Source of the DNA: Bradyrhizobium sp.
GTDB lineage: Bacteria; Pseudomonadota; Alphaproteobacteria; Rhizobiales; Xanthobacteraceae
Length of the DNA stretch: 64,000 nucleotides
Assembly: GCF_027307225.1 (NCBI RefSeq)
Contig: NZ_DAHUXJ010000142.1
Span: 1-64,000 of the forward strand
Direction: 5' to 3'
Position 1 is the first letter of the stretch; each line of letters opens with the position of its first letter. The translations under genes and the position numbers were made by a program. Shown here in pieces: positions 1 through 7,285 of this stretch. The notes beneath the pieces are model-generated. The model made no database searches. It saw only the letters and a program-made list of their open reading frames with translations, and was not told the origin of the DNA.

Positions 1-172
1 GCTAAACCTATTGGACCTGTTTCGGTTGGAGGGGCTCCGCTCACTACGACACCGGCGCTATCGGGGTCGATACAAAGCCCGGAAGGCTGATGCACGTGTA
101 GGGCGCGGGGCTTCGGTCTCGCGCTCTTCGGTCAGCCGATCGCCTCGCCAGACGTTTTGGCCTCCCCACGTC

Positions 173-197
173 CTTCCCAATTCGGATTATTGGGAAG
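173..197 (-). terminator. Inverted repeat downstream of tRNA-Pro
   Basis: Perfect 9-bp arms, CTTCCCAAT (173-181) and ATTGGGAAG (189-197), flank a 7-nt loop. It lies about 40 nt beyond the 3' end of tRNA-Pro on the minus strand. There is no following T tract, so it may be a processing or weak termination hairpin and not a classical intrinsic terminator. Confidence 0.35.
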
Positions 198-236
198 ATC
201 TGACAACCAAAACTCACGCCAACTGATTGAAAAGAT

Positions 237-313
237 TGGTCGGGGCAGCTGGATTCGAACCAACGACCTGCAGTACCCAAAACTGCCGCGCTACCAGGCT
301 GCGCTATACCCCG
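237..313 (-). tRNA. tRNA-Pro (anticodon TGG), CCA encoded
   Basis: Read on the minus strand this folds as a complete 77-nt cloverleaf. The acceptor stem is CGGGGTA paired with TGCCCCG, and the D arm contains AGCGCAG...GGTAGCGC. The anticodon stem GCAGT/ACTGC encloses the loop TTTGGGT with anticodon TGG. The T arm is GTTGG-TTCGAAT-CCAGC, followed by discriminator A and a genomically encoded CCA. It decodes proline CCN codons. It lies alone, next to the DUF192 gene on the same strand. Confidence 0.97.
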
Positions 314-401
314 ATCCTCGGAAGACCACGTCGATACACGCTTAGGCCCCCATCAGCAAGGCGGGACGCATCGGGCGGTTTTCGAGGGATGCCTCAAAAA
401 G

Positions 402-434
402 GCAGTCAAGACAATCAGATAACGCCTTGACTGC
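402..434. repeat. 9-bp inverted repeat between tRNA-Pro and the DUF192 gene
   Basis: GCAGTCAAG (402-410) and CTTGACTGC (426-434) are perfect complements separated by 15 nt. The repeat is about 40 nt past the stop codon of the minus-strand DUF192 gene, so it could be a 3' hairpin for that mRNA. No T run follows. Confidence 0.35.
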
Positions 435-476
435 GCAAACGAATGAGGACGCTTGATCGTTTTGCCGGGGAGTGGC

Positions 477-971
477 TTATTTGGTGTTGAAGAGCGGATG
501 CGCCACGCGATCGCCGGCCTCAATGCCGTACTTCTGCGCGGTGCCGGCGATGACCTCGAGCACGCCCTTTGCCAGCCCCCGGGACGGAATGATCTTGGTC
601 GACAGCGGCTCGGTATTTTCTGCGATACGCAGGATCCGGCCATCTGCCCGAATGAAAATCATATCGAGCGGGATGTAGGTGTTCTTCATCCACATCGAGA
701 CTTCCTGCTCCGGCGAGAAATCGAACAGCATGCCTTTTCCCTCGGGAAGCTCCTTGCGGTACATCAATCCCGTCGTCTTCTCCTCTTCAGTCGTCGCCAT
801 CTCGACTGAAAACACATGCACACCCGTCTTGGTCACGATCTCAAGCGGCTGAATCGATGCCGCATACACAGAGCCCGCAAACGTCGCGACCGCGCCGGCC
901 AGCGCCAGAAGCATCCAAATTCGCAGTTTCGGAAAACGCCAAGCGGCGGCCGGACCAGACTTCATCAACAT
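477..971 (-). CDS. DUF192 family exported protein
   Basis: The 164-aa product has a short basic N-terminus and a hydrophobic segment with small residues (MLLALAGAVATFAGSVYAAS), a likely signal peptide. The rest is a DUF192 domain with the family features TTGLMYRKELPE, GMLFDF and the MWMKNTYIPLDMIFI strand. DUF192 proteins are small, compact and of unclear biochemical role, and often exported. I chose the ATG at 971, preceded by GTGAGGCG, because the extra 30 residues upstream are arginine-rich and would bury the signal peptide. A second ATG lies two codons later. It is monocistronic, between tRNA-Pro and the cold-shock gene. Confidence 0.85.
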   Translation of the reverse strand: MLMKSGPAAAWRFPKLRIWMLLALAGAVATFAGSVYAASIQPLEIVTKTGVHVFSVEMATTEEEKTTGLMYRKELPEGKGMLFDFSPEQEVSMWMKNTYIPLDMIFIRADGRILRIAENTEPLSTKIIPSRGLAKGVLEVIAGTAQKYGIEAGDRVAHPLFNTK

Positions 972-1148
972 TCGCCTCACCACGCCATAATTGTAGCGCA
1001 CCGGCCACTCGTTCCGATGCCGCGCGGTTGTAACATCCGCGCAGCCGCTTGCGGCAGTCACTTTCGCGATTTTTAGGGCTGAATGCGCGCCTTGGACGGC
1101 GCATCAGGCATAACACGCCGAAATCAACTCGGCGGACGGGTCGGGCAT

Positions 1149-1814
1149 TTAGTGCGACGACAGACCCGGCGAGCCGGTCTCCGGCTGGATCTCGGCGGCC
1201 ATCATGCCTTTGGAACCCGGTCCAAAGCGGACCAGCACGTATTGTCCAGGACGCAGTTCCGTCATGCCGTAACGGCGGAGCGTTTCCATGTGGACAAAGA
1301 TGTCAGGGGTACCCTCGCCGCAAGTCAGGAAGCCGAATCCGCGAAGCCGGTTGAACCACTTCACCTGCGCTCGCTCGAGTCCGCTGGTCGGGGTGACGTT
1401 CACATGCGTCCGCGGCGGGAGCATTTGGGCGGGATGGATCGCGGTCGACTCATCCATCGAGACGATCCGGAACGCCTGATAGCCCTTGGCCCGTTGCACG
1501 CACTCGCAGACCACCCGCGCGCCCTCATATGCGGTTTGATAGCCGTCGCGGCGCAGGACCGTCACATGCAGAAGCACATCCGGCCAGCCATTGTCGGGTA
1601 CGATAAAGCCGTAGCCCTTTGAGGCATCGAACCATTTGATAAGGCCGCTGATTTCGACAAGGTTGGCTGCGGCATCGCCCAGCCCCTGCATTGCATCGAG
1701 CGCTGGATCGCGCGGATCACCGGCCGAAAATCCAGAACCGAGTCTTCCCGGTGCAGCCGCCCCCCCGGGCGATTGACCTCCGAACTTCTTGGACTCAAAT
1801 CCGTCCGACCCCAT
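1149..1814 (-). CDS. Tandem cold-shock-domain protein
   Basis: The 221-aa product carries two cold-shock domains in one chain, about residues 58-120 and 150-211. Each has an RNP1-like core: GLIKWFDASKGYGFIVPD in the first and AQVKWFNRLRGFGFLT in the second. Cold-shock domains bind single-stranded RNA or DNA and melt mRNA secondary structure. Typical CspA proteins have one domain and about 70 residues, so this is the double-domain form found in alphaproteobacteria. The glycine-rich N-terminal 50 residues look disordered. The ATG at 1814 was preferred to a GTG five codons upstream; neither has a strong ribosome-binding site. Confidence 0.88.
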   Translation of the reverse strand: MGSDGFESKKFGGQSPGGAAAPGRLGSGFSAGDPRDPALDAMQGLGDAAANLVEISGLIKWFDASKGYGFIVPDNGWPDVLLHVTVLRRDGYQTAYEGARVVCECVQRAKGYQAFRIVSMDESTAIHPAQMLPPRTHVNVTPTSGLERAQVKWFNRLRGFGFLTCGEGTPDIFVHMETLRRYGMTELRPGQYVLVRFGPGSKGMMAAEIQPETGSPGLSSH

Positions 1815-2003
1815 GACCCCGGACCCCACACATCAACATCCCGCCAGCGAACGCTGCGGTGACCGTCGCGTCTGCCAATCTTCAAGAAGACGCCAGCGAA
1901 TCTTTCGAATCAAAAGATAACACTCCCGACCGCGGCGCATAGACAAAAAACGATTCTTTCGGAACCTATGAACAGCCTTGCGCATTGGCGAATCAATTAG
2001 ACA

Positions 2004-2792
2004 TCAGTTCCCCACAAATGGCCCGAGCGTGTCCCCGATATCGTGGCGGATCACCAGATCGGCCATGTCGTCCTGTTCGGTCGGCTCGTTGTTGATGATG
2101 ACAAGGCGCGCACCCAAGTTCTTCGCCATCAAGGGAAAACCGGCGGCCGGCCAAACGACTAGCGAAGAACCAATCGCAATGAACAGGTCGCATTGCTGCG
2201 TGAGTTCCGTCGCGCGGCGCATCGAATCTTCCGGCATTGCCTGGCCGAACGAAATGGTCGCCGTCTTGACCGGCTCGTCGCAGGTAGAGCAGTCCGGCGC
2301 ATGACCCGAAGCTTCGAAACGCTCCTTCACCCAACCAAGGTCGTAGGTTAGGCCGCATCCGATGCAACGTGCATAGGTCGTGTTGCCATGCAACTCGATG
2401 ACGTGGCCGTCCGCGAAACCTGATGCTTGATGCAAATTATCAATATTCTGGGTGACGACCGCCGGGACCTTCCCGGCGCGATAGAGCGAGACCAGCGCCC
2501 TATGACCGCGTCCCGGCGAAGCGGCGGCGAACGTCGGCTCCATCGCAAAGCGGCGCCGCCAGGATTCATCCCGCGCAGCGCGGTCGGCGACAAATTCATC
2601 AAAACGGATCGGCCGGTTGCGTGTCCACAACCCACCGGGCGAGCGGAAATCCGGAATTCCACACTCCGTCGAAATCCCGGCGCCTGTAAAAGGAACGATG
2701 ACGTCGGCTTCTGCGATCATCTCGCCAAGCCGCTCGATGCCGCTGCTGCTGTCCGAAGCAATCACTGCCGACAAGCCCTGGGGTTTCCGCAT
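2004..2792 (-). CDS. NAD-dependent protein deacylase (Sir2 family)
   Basis: Sirtuin of 262 aa that removes acyl groups from lysines using NAD. Visible motifs are GAGIS (37-41) followed by ECGIPDFR for NAD binding, TQNID (114-118), the catalytic His135 in ELHGN, and four zinc cysteines at 143, 146, 168 and 171. GSSLVVWPAAG forms the C-terminal NAD-binding part. The longer frame begins at 2915, but its extra 41 residues are basic and lack sirtuin similarity, so I start at the ATG at 2792. No clear ribosome-binding site decides this. It has no operon partners; the 61-aa gene to its right runs the other way. Confidence 0.9.
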   Translation of the reverse strand: MRKPQGLSAVIASDSSSGIERLGEMIAEADVIVPFTGAGISTECGIPDFRSPGGLWTRNRPIRFDEFVADRAARDESWRRRFAMEPTFAAASPGRGHRALVSLYRAGKVPAVVTQNIDNLHQASGFADGHVIELHGNTTYARCIGCGLTYDLGWVKERFEASGHAPDCSTCDEPVKTATISFGQAMPEDSMRRATELTQQCDLFIAIGSSLVVWPAAGFPLMAKNLGARLVIINNEPTEQDDMADLVIRHDIGDTLGPFVGN

Positions 2793-3068
2793 ATCACATA
2801 CAATACGGATGGCCTGATGGCTATCTCGCGATCGCTCAGGCAGCTTCTGCGACACCATCTCACACTTCGCCGACCTTTCGGACGGCTTCGTCGCCCTTCT
2901 TCGGCTTGGCGACAACGGGCGCGGTCAGCGTTTTTTGGTGAGCCTGCCATATTGGCGACTAGGCGCAGCGTCGCTTATCCACAATCACAATCTCGGGGCG
3001 GCTTATCCAATTCACGCCTCAATCTCAGATGCCAATATCTTCGGGACGCGAATCAACAGAGATGGGCA

Positions 3069-3254
3069 ATGACCGAAAAAAATGATCGGCTCGCGCGCGA
3101 GCGCGAAGAGATCGCCGCGCGCGTGGCGCGCTTTAAAGCGACACAGGAGAAATTCAAACGCGAACGTGAGGAATTTTTCACGACAACGCTCGAGAACGCG
3201 CGCCTTGGCGAGGGCTCACACCGCGCGCTGGACCGGACGCCCTCGTGGCCATGA
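3069..3254 (+). CDS. Small charged coiled-coil protein (hypothetical)
   Basis: A 61-aa product rich in Arg, Glu and Lys: MTEKNDRLAREREEIAAR followed by VARFKATQEKF and more Arg/Glu repeats. The first 45 residues should form one amphipathic helix or coiled coil. I recognise the general type as a short conserved hypothetical protein of bradyrhizobia, but no function is known to me. The open frame extends far upstream across the sirtuin gene, but that part is only its antisense shadow. The ATG at 3069 is the first start beyond the sirtuin. It ends five bases before a palindromic element. Confidence 0.6.
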   Translation: MTEKNDRLAREREEIAARVARFKATQEKFKREREEFFTTTLENARLGEGSHRALDRTPSWP

Positions 3255-3258
3255 CAGG

Positions 3259-3336
3259 CTAGTGCGGCGAATTTGAAGTTCCTATCAGTTTCGCCGTGAG
3301 TTCGTTATAGGAACTTCAAATTCAAAGCCGCACTAG
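3259..3336. repeat. Palindromic element, type I (copy 1)
   Basis: A 78-bp near-palindrome bounded by CTAG on both sides. The left arm runs CTAGTGCGG...AATTTGAAGTTCCTAT and the right arm is its complement, ATAGGAACTTCAAATT...CCGCACTAG. A second type I copy lies at 16515-16593 in the opposite orientation, with a nearly identical interior. It is followed by a 14-nt linker (AATCACATAATTGG) and then a type II element, together forming one composite unit. Confidence 0.85.
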
Positions 3337-3350
3337 AATCACATAATTGG

Positions 3351-3425
3351 CTAGCGCTCCTTTGATTCCGAAGTTCGCGTCGGAGGGGCCGCAATAGCTT
3401 GCGCACTTCGGAATCGGAGCTCTAG
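3351..3425. repeat. Palindromic element, type II (copy 1)
   Basis: A 75-bp imperfect palindrome bounded by CTAG, with arms GCTCCTTTGATTCCGAAGTT and its approximate complement ACTTCGGAATCGGAGC. It is the partner of the type I element to its left. The reverse complement of the copy at 16426-16500 matches it along most of its length, including an asymmetric GGAG..GCCGCAATA centre. The match in the loop shows common descent and not just a shared hairpin. Confidence 0.85.
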
Positions 3426-3444
3426 GGATTTCCGACCCAAATCA

Positions 3445-3476
3445 GAAAAGCCCGGAGATACTCCGGGCTTCTCTTT
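3445..3476 (-). terminator. Intrinsic terminator of the small secreted protein gene
   Basis: Stem AGCCCGGAG (3449-3456 region) pairs with CTCCGGGCT (3461-3469). On the minus strand it is followed by the T-rich complement of TCAGAAAAG, and on the plus strand by TCTCTTT, so it may act in both directions. It lies about 20 nt past the stop of the minus-strand gene at 3494-3769. Confidence 0.75.
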
Positions 3477-3493
3477 ATGATTAGGCCGATTGC

Positions 3494-3769
3494 CTATCTG
3501 TAGTAGCGGTGCCAGTGGTGATGGTGGTGCCAGTACGGCCCACCATAATACGCATAACCCGGACCATAGGCTGGCCCATCGTACGGACCGTAGCCATAGC
3601 CATAGCCGGGACCGTCATAACCGTAGGCTCCCGCGGCGCCCGCCGCCACCGCGCCAGCGGCCAAGCCGAAAGCCAATCCGGGTCCGATTCCGCGCGCCTC
3701 TGCCGGGGCCGCGACGGTGGTTGCGCCAAGCGCTGCAACCGTCGCCAATACTGCCAGTGTCTTCGTCAT
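3494..3769 (-). CDS. Small secreted Gly/Tyr-rich protein
   Basis: A 91-aa product with a signal peptide (MTKTLAVLATVAALGATTVAAPAEA, cleavage after AEA) and a mature part that is a Gly-Ala hydrophobic stretch followed by a GYGYGYGPYDG-type Tyr/Gly/Pro tail and a His cluster before the end. Proteins of this kind are common in bradyrhizobia, without assigned function. The ATG at 3769 has a strong GGAGGAAGAGG ribosome-binding site, which rules out the longer frame. It neighbours another secreted Gly/Tyr-rich protein on the same strand (BA14K type), but a terminator separates them. Confidence 0.75.
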   Translation of the reverse strand: MTKTLAVLATVAALGATTVAAPAEARGIGPGLAFGLAAGAVAAGAAGAYGYDGPGYGYGYGPYDGPAYGPGYAYYGGPYWHHHHHWHRYYR

Positions 3770-3867
3770 GCGCGTTCCTCTTCCTCCGTTGTACACGCGT
3801 AGCCAACGCGGCGCGACGGTGATGGTTGCGGAGGGAACCATGGATGAAATTTAAGATAGGCCGGAAC

Positions 3868-3903
3868 TAAAAAAGGAGCGATCGAATGGACCGCTCCTTT
3901 TTG
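3868..3903 (-). terminator. Intrinsic terminator of the BA14K gene
   Basis: GGAGCG (3875-3880) pairs with CGCTCC (3892-3897), with A runs on the left and T runs on the right (AAAAAAGGAGCG and CGCTCCTTTTT). It is therefore symmetrical and could terminate either strand. It is 20 nt beyond the stop codon of the minus-strand gene at 3923-4552. Confidence 0.8.
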
Positions 3904-3922
3904 TACGTCAACTTGTCACGGC

Positions 3923-4552
3923 TTACGGGCAAGGATGTCTCATGCCATCGAAGCCGAGATAGGTGCCGCTTGCGGGATCATATGAGCGGTAGCGTTGCGC
4001 ACAGTACGACGCATCGGCTACCGCCGGGCCTTCAGCCGGGACAGCCTGCTCGAACGCGACCGTTGGTCCGGCATCATAGGCGTAGCTGTCGCCATAGTAG
4101 CCGTTGTCATAGGCGTAGTTGTCGCCATAATAATATGGATCGTAACCATAGCCATAGCCTCCCGCAGCGATTGCTGCGCCGGTGGCTACGCCTGCGACCG
4201 CGGCACCAGCCGCAAAGCCGGCATCACGTCCAAATCCCCGGCCGCGATCGCCGCGGAATTGGCCTCGTTGCGCAAACTGCCGATTGCCTCTGGCGAATTG
4301 CCCATTACCGCGCGCGGCGAAATTGGCGCTGCCGGCGTTGGCCCGCGCTCCCTGAAAATTAGATTGCGCACGTGGACCGCCGCCCATGTGTCCGCCGCCC
4401 ATCGAGGCGCCGCCCATGTGTCCACCGCCCATGTGTCCAGCGGCCGCATGAGCGCCGCCCCGGCCCGCGTGCGCCTGCTGCGCCAGCGCGGGGGTTGCAA
4501 GCGCCAGCGAAAGCGAAAGAGCCGTAGCTCCCAAAACTCCAAATCTGGTCAT
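3923..4552 (-). CDS. BA14K family exported protein
   Basis: A 209-aa product. It opens with a signal peptide (MTRFGVLGATALSLSLALATPALA). A low-complexity region with repeated GHMGGGHMGG follows, then an Arg/Gly/Gln-rich part, a Gly/Ala hydrophobic stretch and a Tyr/Asp/Gly repeat. It ends in the BA14K signature CAQRYRSYDPASGTYLGFDG with C-terminal cysteine and proline. BA14K proteins were described as lectin-like immunoreactive proteins in Brucella; the role here is not known. The ATG at 4552 is preceded by CTTGGAGAAAAG. The His-Met-Gly repeats could bind metal, which is an inference only. Confidence 0.85.
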   Translation of the reverse strand: MTRFGVLGATALSLSLALATPALAQQAHAGRGGAHAAAGHMGGGHMGGASMGGGHMGGGPRAQSNFQGARANAGSANFAARGNGQFARGNRQFAQRGQFRGDRGRGFGRDAGFAAGAAVAGVATGAAIAAGGYGYGYDPYYYGDNYAYDNGYYGDSYAYDAGPTVAFEQAVPAEGPAVADASYCAQRYRSYDPASGTYLGFDGMRHPCP

Positions 4553-4631
4553 ATCTTTTCTCCAAGAGAGTGAAGTCAGACAAACAGCCGCGCGCGCTGA
4601 TCGTTCCGATGCATTGCAAAATGTACGGGGA

Positions 4632-4772
4632 TCAGCGGACCAGCATCGTGATGATGACAAGAACAACGGCCCCTATCAGTCCTGCCAGAAAGATGGCACG
4701 ACGAAGCGGCGTATTCAGAACGATCTCCCCTCCCCGGGCTTTTTCTGCCGGATATGGCTTTTGTTCCATCAT
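4632..4772 (-). CDS. Small single-pass membrane protein (46 aa)
   Basis: A 46-aa product starting MMEQKPYPAEKARGGEIVLN, with one C-terminal transmembrane helix (AIFLAGLIGAVVLVIITMLV) ending in Arg. A good ribosome-binding site, GAGGAG, sits six bases before the ATG. Small proteins with this N-terminal PAEKARGGEIVL pattern are widespread in bradyrhizobia, sometimes mislabelled as transporter permeases. The function is unknown. The cytoplasmic part is short and charged, so it may be a regulator or subunit of a membrane complex, but no partner is visible nearby. Confidence 0.75.
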   Translation of the reverse strand: MMEQKPYPAEKARGGEIVLNTPLRRAIFLAGLIGAVVLVIITMLVR

Positions 4773-4894
4773 GCGGCTCCTCTACGGATTCAAGAATTTG
4801 AAGGTCGCGTTGGTTCCGCAAGCCGCAGCTGCCTGCTATTGAAGTTCCCGAGAGGTAGGAACAACAAACGGTCCACCCAGGGAGAACAAGAAAG

Positions 4895-5344
4895 ATGCGA
4901 TATCTCCACACCATGCTGCGCGTCCGCAATCTCGACACTGCGCTCAAATTTTATCGCGACGCGCTCGGTCTGAAGGAAGTCCGCCGGGTCGATAACGACA
5001 AGGCCAAGTTCACGCTCGTGTTCCTGTGTGCACCCGAAGACGAAGGTATTCTGGCAGCTTCGAAGGGCCGCGGCGCGCCGCTGGTCGAACTCACCTATAA
5101 TTGGGAGGAAGAAAAATACGGGGAAGATCGCTATTTCGGTCATCTTGCCTATGAGGTCGACGATATCTACGCGACCTGCGCGCAACTAATGAAGCTCGGC
5201 ATCACCATCAATCGGCCGCCGCGCGACGGACAAATGGCTTTCGTACGTTCACCGGATCTTCACTCGATCGAGCTTTTGCAAAAGGGCGATGCGAGGGCGC
5301 CGGCTGAGCCGTGGACGTCGATGCCCAATACCGGACATTGGTAG
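4895..5344 (+). CDS. gloA: Lactoylglutathione lyase (glyoxalase I)
   Basis: A 149-aa vicinal-oxygen-chelate protein. It converts the hemithioacetal of methylglyoxal and glutathione to S-lactoylglutathione, the first step of methylglyoxal detoxification in the cytoplasm. Expected metal ligands are present: His5, Glu65 (LVELTYNW), His83 (GHLAYEVDD) and Glu126 (LHSIELLQ). The start MRYLHTMLRVRNLDTALKFY is canonical, with GGGAGAAC upstream of the ATG. Length is slightly above the usual 130-140 residues because of a C-terminal tail. A 26-aa membrane protein gene follows on the same strand. Confidence 0.95.
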   Translation: MRYLHTMLRVRNLDTALKFYRDALGLKEVRRVDNDKAKFTLVFLCAPEDEGILAASKGRGAPLVELTYNWEEEKYGEDRYFGHLAYEVDDIYATCAQLMKLGITINRPPRDGQMAFVRSPDLHSIELLQKGDARAPAEPWTSMPNTGHW

Positions 5345-5430
5345 GCCTGGCCTGGAGCCTGCTTTCTCCGGCATCGGAACTTCGCTTCTCGCCACGCGTT
5401 GGCCGCTCATGGAAAACTGAGGAGGCTGAG

Positions 5431-5511
5431 ATGGCGAGAGGGCTTTTGCTCTGGCTTTTGGGCGTGCCTATTCCGGTGATTATTCTTCTGTGGCTGTTCT
5501 TCGGCCACTGA
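5431..5511 (+). CDS. 26-residue membrane peptide
   Basis: A tiny gene coding MARGLLLWLLGVPIPVIILL plus WLFFGH, essentially one transmembrane helix with a Pro-Ile-Pro kink. The start has an excellent GGAGG ribosome-binding site seven bases upstream, strong evidence for translation. Similar peptides beginning with RGLLLWLLGIPIP are frequent in Rhizobiales genomes. It lies 86 nt after gloA on the same strand and could be cotranscribed. Function unknown. Confidence 0.7.
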   Translation: MARGLLLWLLGVPIPVIILLWLFFGH

Positions 5512-5648
5512 CAGATACCCAATCATACTTGAGCATTTGATATCAGGTTCTGCTGACGGCGGGGCCTGATCTTTTTTCGTCAGCATAATCCTCAGCCACG
5601 AAATTTCCCTTTGCTCAAGAATTTGCGCTATCACCCCACTGATCGCTA

Positions 5649-6308
5649 ATGGGAGCAAAAATCGTGTCAAGCAACCAGAGCCAAATCACCATCTGGGGCC
5701 GCGCCAACTCCGTCAATGTCCAGAAAGTGCTGTGGTGCCTGCACGAACTTGAACTCCCCTATCAACGCATCGACGCAGGCATGGCGTTCGGCAAGAACCG
5801 CGAGCCGGAATATCTGGCGATGAATCCCAATGGCCGCGTACCGACGCTGGTTGACGGCGATTTCGTGCTTTGGGAATCCAATTCCATCATGCGCTACTTT
5901 GTTCGCGCCTATCGGCCGCAGTCTTCGCTTTACCCACAGGACCCGAAAGTGCGTGCCAGCACCGACCGCTGGCTCGACTGGACGCTGTCGACGCTGCAAC
6001 CAGTCGAGCGTCCGGTATTCTGGGCGCTGGTGCGAACCCCGGTCGAGCAGCGCGACATGGTCGCGATCCAGAGGGATGCCGATGCCGAAGCGGCGCAGTG
6101 GCAGCTCATCGAGTCGTATCTCAAGACGCGCCGCTTTATCACGGGCGACGGATTCACTCTGGCGGATATTGCGCTCGGCGCCTTCGCACGGCGCTGGTTC
6201 GGAGTTGAGGGAATCACGAAGCCGACATTCCCCCACCTCGAACGCTGGTTCGCAGACCTCGTTAGCCGGCCGGGTTTCGTGCGATATATCGCGCCGCCGA
6301 TGTCTTGA
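5649..6308 (+). CDS. Glutathione S-transferase family protein
   Basis: A 219-aa cytoplasmic GST-fold protein. The N-terminal thioredoxin-like domain (about 13-95) has WGRANSVNVQKVLWCLHELE and the cis-proline region NPNGRVPTLVDG, followed by WESNSIMRYF, which binds the glutathione gamma-glutamyl part. The alpha-helical C-terminal domain carries FTLADIALGAFARRW. The substrate cannot be predicted. The ATG at 5649 is used; a GTG five codons later is an alternative. Its closeness to glyoxalase I fits a stress and detoxification neighbourhood but is not an operon. Confidence 0.9.
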   Translation: MGAKIVSSNQSQITIWGRANSVNVQKVLWCLHELELPYQRIDAGMAFGKNREPEYLAMNPNGRVPTLVDGDFVLWESNSIMRYFVRAYRPQSSLYPQDPKVRASTDRWLDWTLSTLQPVERPVFWALVRTPVEQRDMVAIQRDADAEAAQWQLIESYLKTRRFITGDGFTLADIALGAFARRWFGVEGITKPTFPHLERWFADLVSRPGFVRYIAPPMS

Positions 6309-6338
6309 GGCAGCAAAGCGCGATTGGAAGCGGCGCGG

Positions 6339-6593
6339 TTATCTGACGAACTGGACGCCGAACGAGCGGCCGCGCCGCCAGACGACGTTGCATGGACGTC
6401 CCTTTTTCGCGTCGCGCGAAAAGGCGAGCCGCACCCGGCCCGATAGCACGGTCGAATCCGACACCGTGATCTTCGCGCCTGTGGACGACATGTCGTGCAC
6501 AAGGCACTGACGAGCCGCAAAGCCACCTTCCAGAGTGATCCACGCCGTCTGCTGCACGGACCTGCGGACGTCACGTTTTTTGGCTGCGGGCAC
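6339..6593 (-). CDS. PilZ domain protein
   Basis: An 84-aa product consisting of a single PilZ-like domain: RRSVQQTAWITLEGG, then CLVHDMSSTGAKI matching the DxSxxG motif, and RVRLAFS..CNVVWRRGRSFGVQF at the end. PilZ domains bind cyclic di-GMP. The first half of the ligand motif (RxxxR) is present as KKRDVRRSVQ. Rhizobial genomes carry many such one-domain proteins whose outputs are mostly unknown. The gene is isolated, convergent with the GST gene. Confidence 0.85.
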   Translation of the reverse strand: MPAAKKRDVRRSVQQTAWITLEGGFAARQCLVHDMSSTGAKITVSDSTVLSGRVRLAFSRDAKKGRPCNVVWRRGRSFGVQFVR

Positions 6594-6698
6594 GATCGAT
6601 TGTTCCAGTTTGAAATAATCCCTACCTTCCTATCGAAGGGGGCTTTAAAAACTGTTGCGCGGTTCGCGGAGTCGGCTTCCTGGCGCAAATCTGCGCAA

Positions 6699-6773
6699 TG
6701 GCGCTCCCTAGCGGAATCGAACCGCTCTCTCCACCGTGAAAGGGTGGCGTCCTAACCGATAGACGAAGGGAGC
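6699..6773 (-). tRNA. tRNA-Glu (anticodon TTC), CCA encoded
   Basis: The minus strand gives a full cloverleaf. The acceptor stem GCTCCCT pairs with AGGGAGC. The anticodon stem CCACC/GGTGG encloses the loop CTTTCAC with anticodon TTC, and the T arm contains GGTTCGATTCC. Discriminator G and an encoded CCA follow. It decodes GAA/GAG. No second tRNA is adjacent. Confidence 0.97.
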
Positions 6774-7285
6774 AAGGCGCCCGCCGCGGCTGCCTCACTT
6801 GGATAACCGGAAGAATATATCCAGCAAATCAATGCTTTGGATGGATATCTTCACTCCGCCGGTTCGGCCGAAAAGGCGGCGAAGACCAGCGCGCGAACGT
6901 ATAATGGCGTTTGCGTCCCCCGGCAAGCCGGGCGTGGACCAGTTTGCCCACAGCCTCTTTGGCGAGCCGCGCCAGCGTTTCGTGAACGGCACCGTCTTCG
7001 GGGACCAGCAGTCTCCCCCGAACCCTCCGTTCATTTCGTAGCCGCCAGCTTCGGCGGGTGAATTGCAAAGAGGGCACCACGTTTCGTGTCTAACGACGCT
7101 CGATTTCGCGACGAACAATATAGTGATCGCAGAGATCGCCAACACCGGTGCGCGTCTGTCGACTTCAATCTCATCGAGAGCCCGGAAAGATTTCAGAAGC
7201 AACAATCAAGCCTGCTGAGGATATCGAGCTCCTCCTCTCGGTTGGCCAAACATCCAGCCAAGCTATTGATTTTCACTCGAAAGCG
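6774..7285. other. Long intergenic stretch with no gene I can support
   Basis: About 510 bases between tRNA-Glu and the methyltransferase gene. Short open frames exist on both strands, but none has a ribosome-binding site, a recognisable motif or coherent codon use. The frame of the downstream methyltransferase stays open back to 7148, so part of this stretch may be coding if its start lies further upstream. No repeat, RNA gene or clear promoter was seen. Confidence 0.5.

Noticed and set aside
1..90. Possible C-terminal tail of a plus-strand gene entering from the left edge
   Set aside because: The 29 codons have poor third-position G/C compared with the neighbouring genes and show no motif; too short to support.
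2427..3068. Upstream extension of the 61-aa coiled-coil gene to a 275-codon frame
   Set aside because: The extension lies fully antisense to the sirtuin; only the segment after 3069 looks like a real start and protein.
3259..3425. CRISPR array or transposon interpretation of the palindromic repeats
   Set aside because: No regular spacers and no cas or transposase gene; each locus has only one composite unit.
6795..7205. A minus-strand frame of 136 codons between tRNA-Glu and the methyltransferase
   Set aside because: No ribosome-binding site, Trp/Arg/Ser-rich low-information translation and competing frames on both strands.
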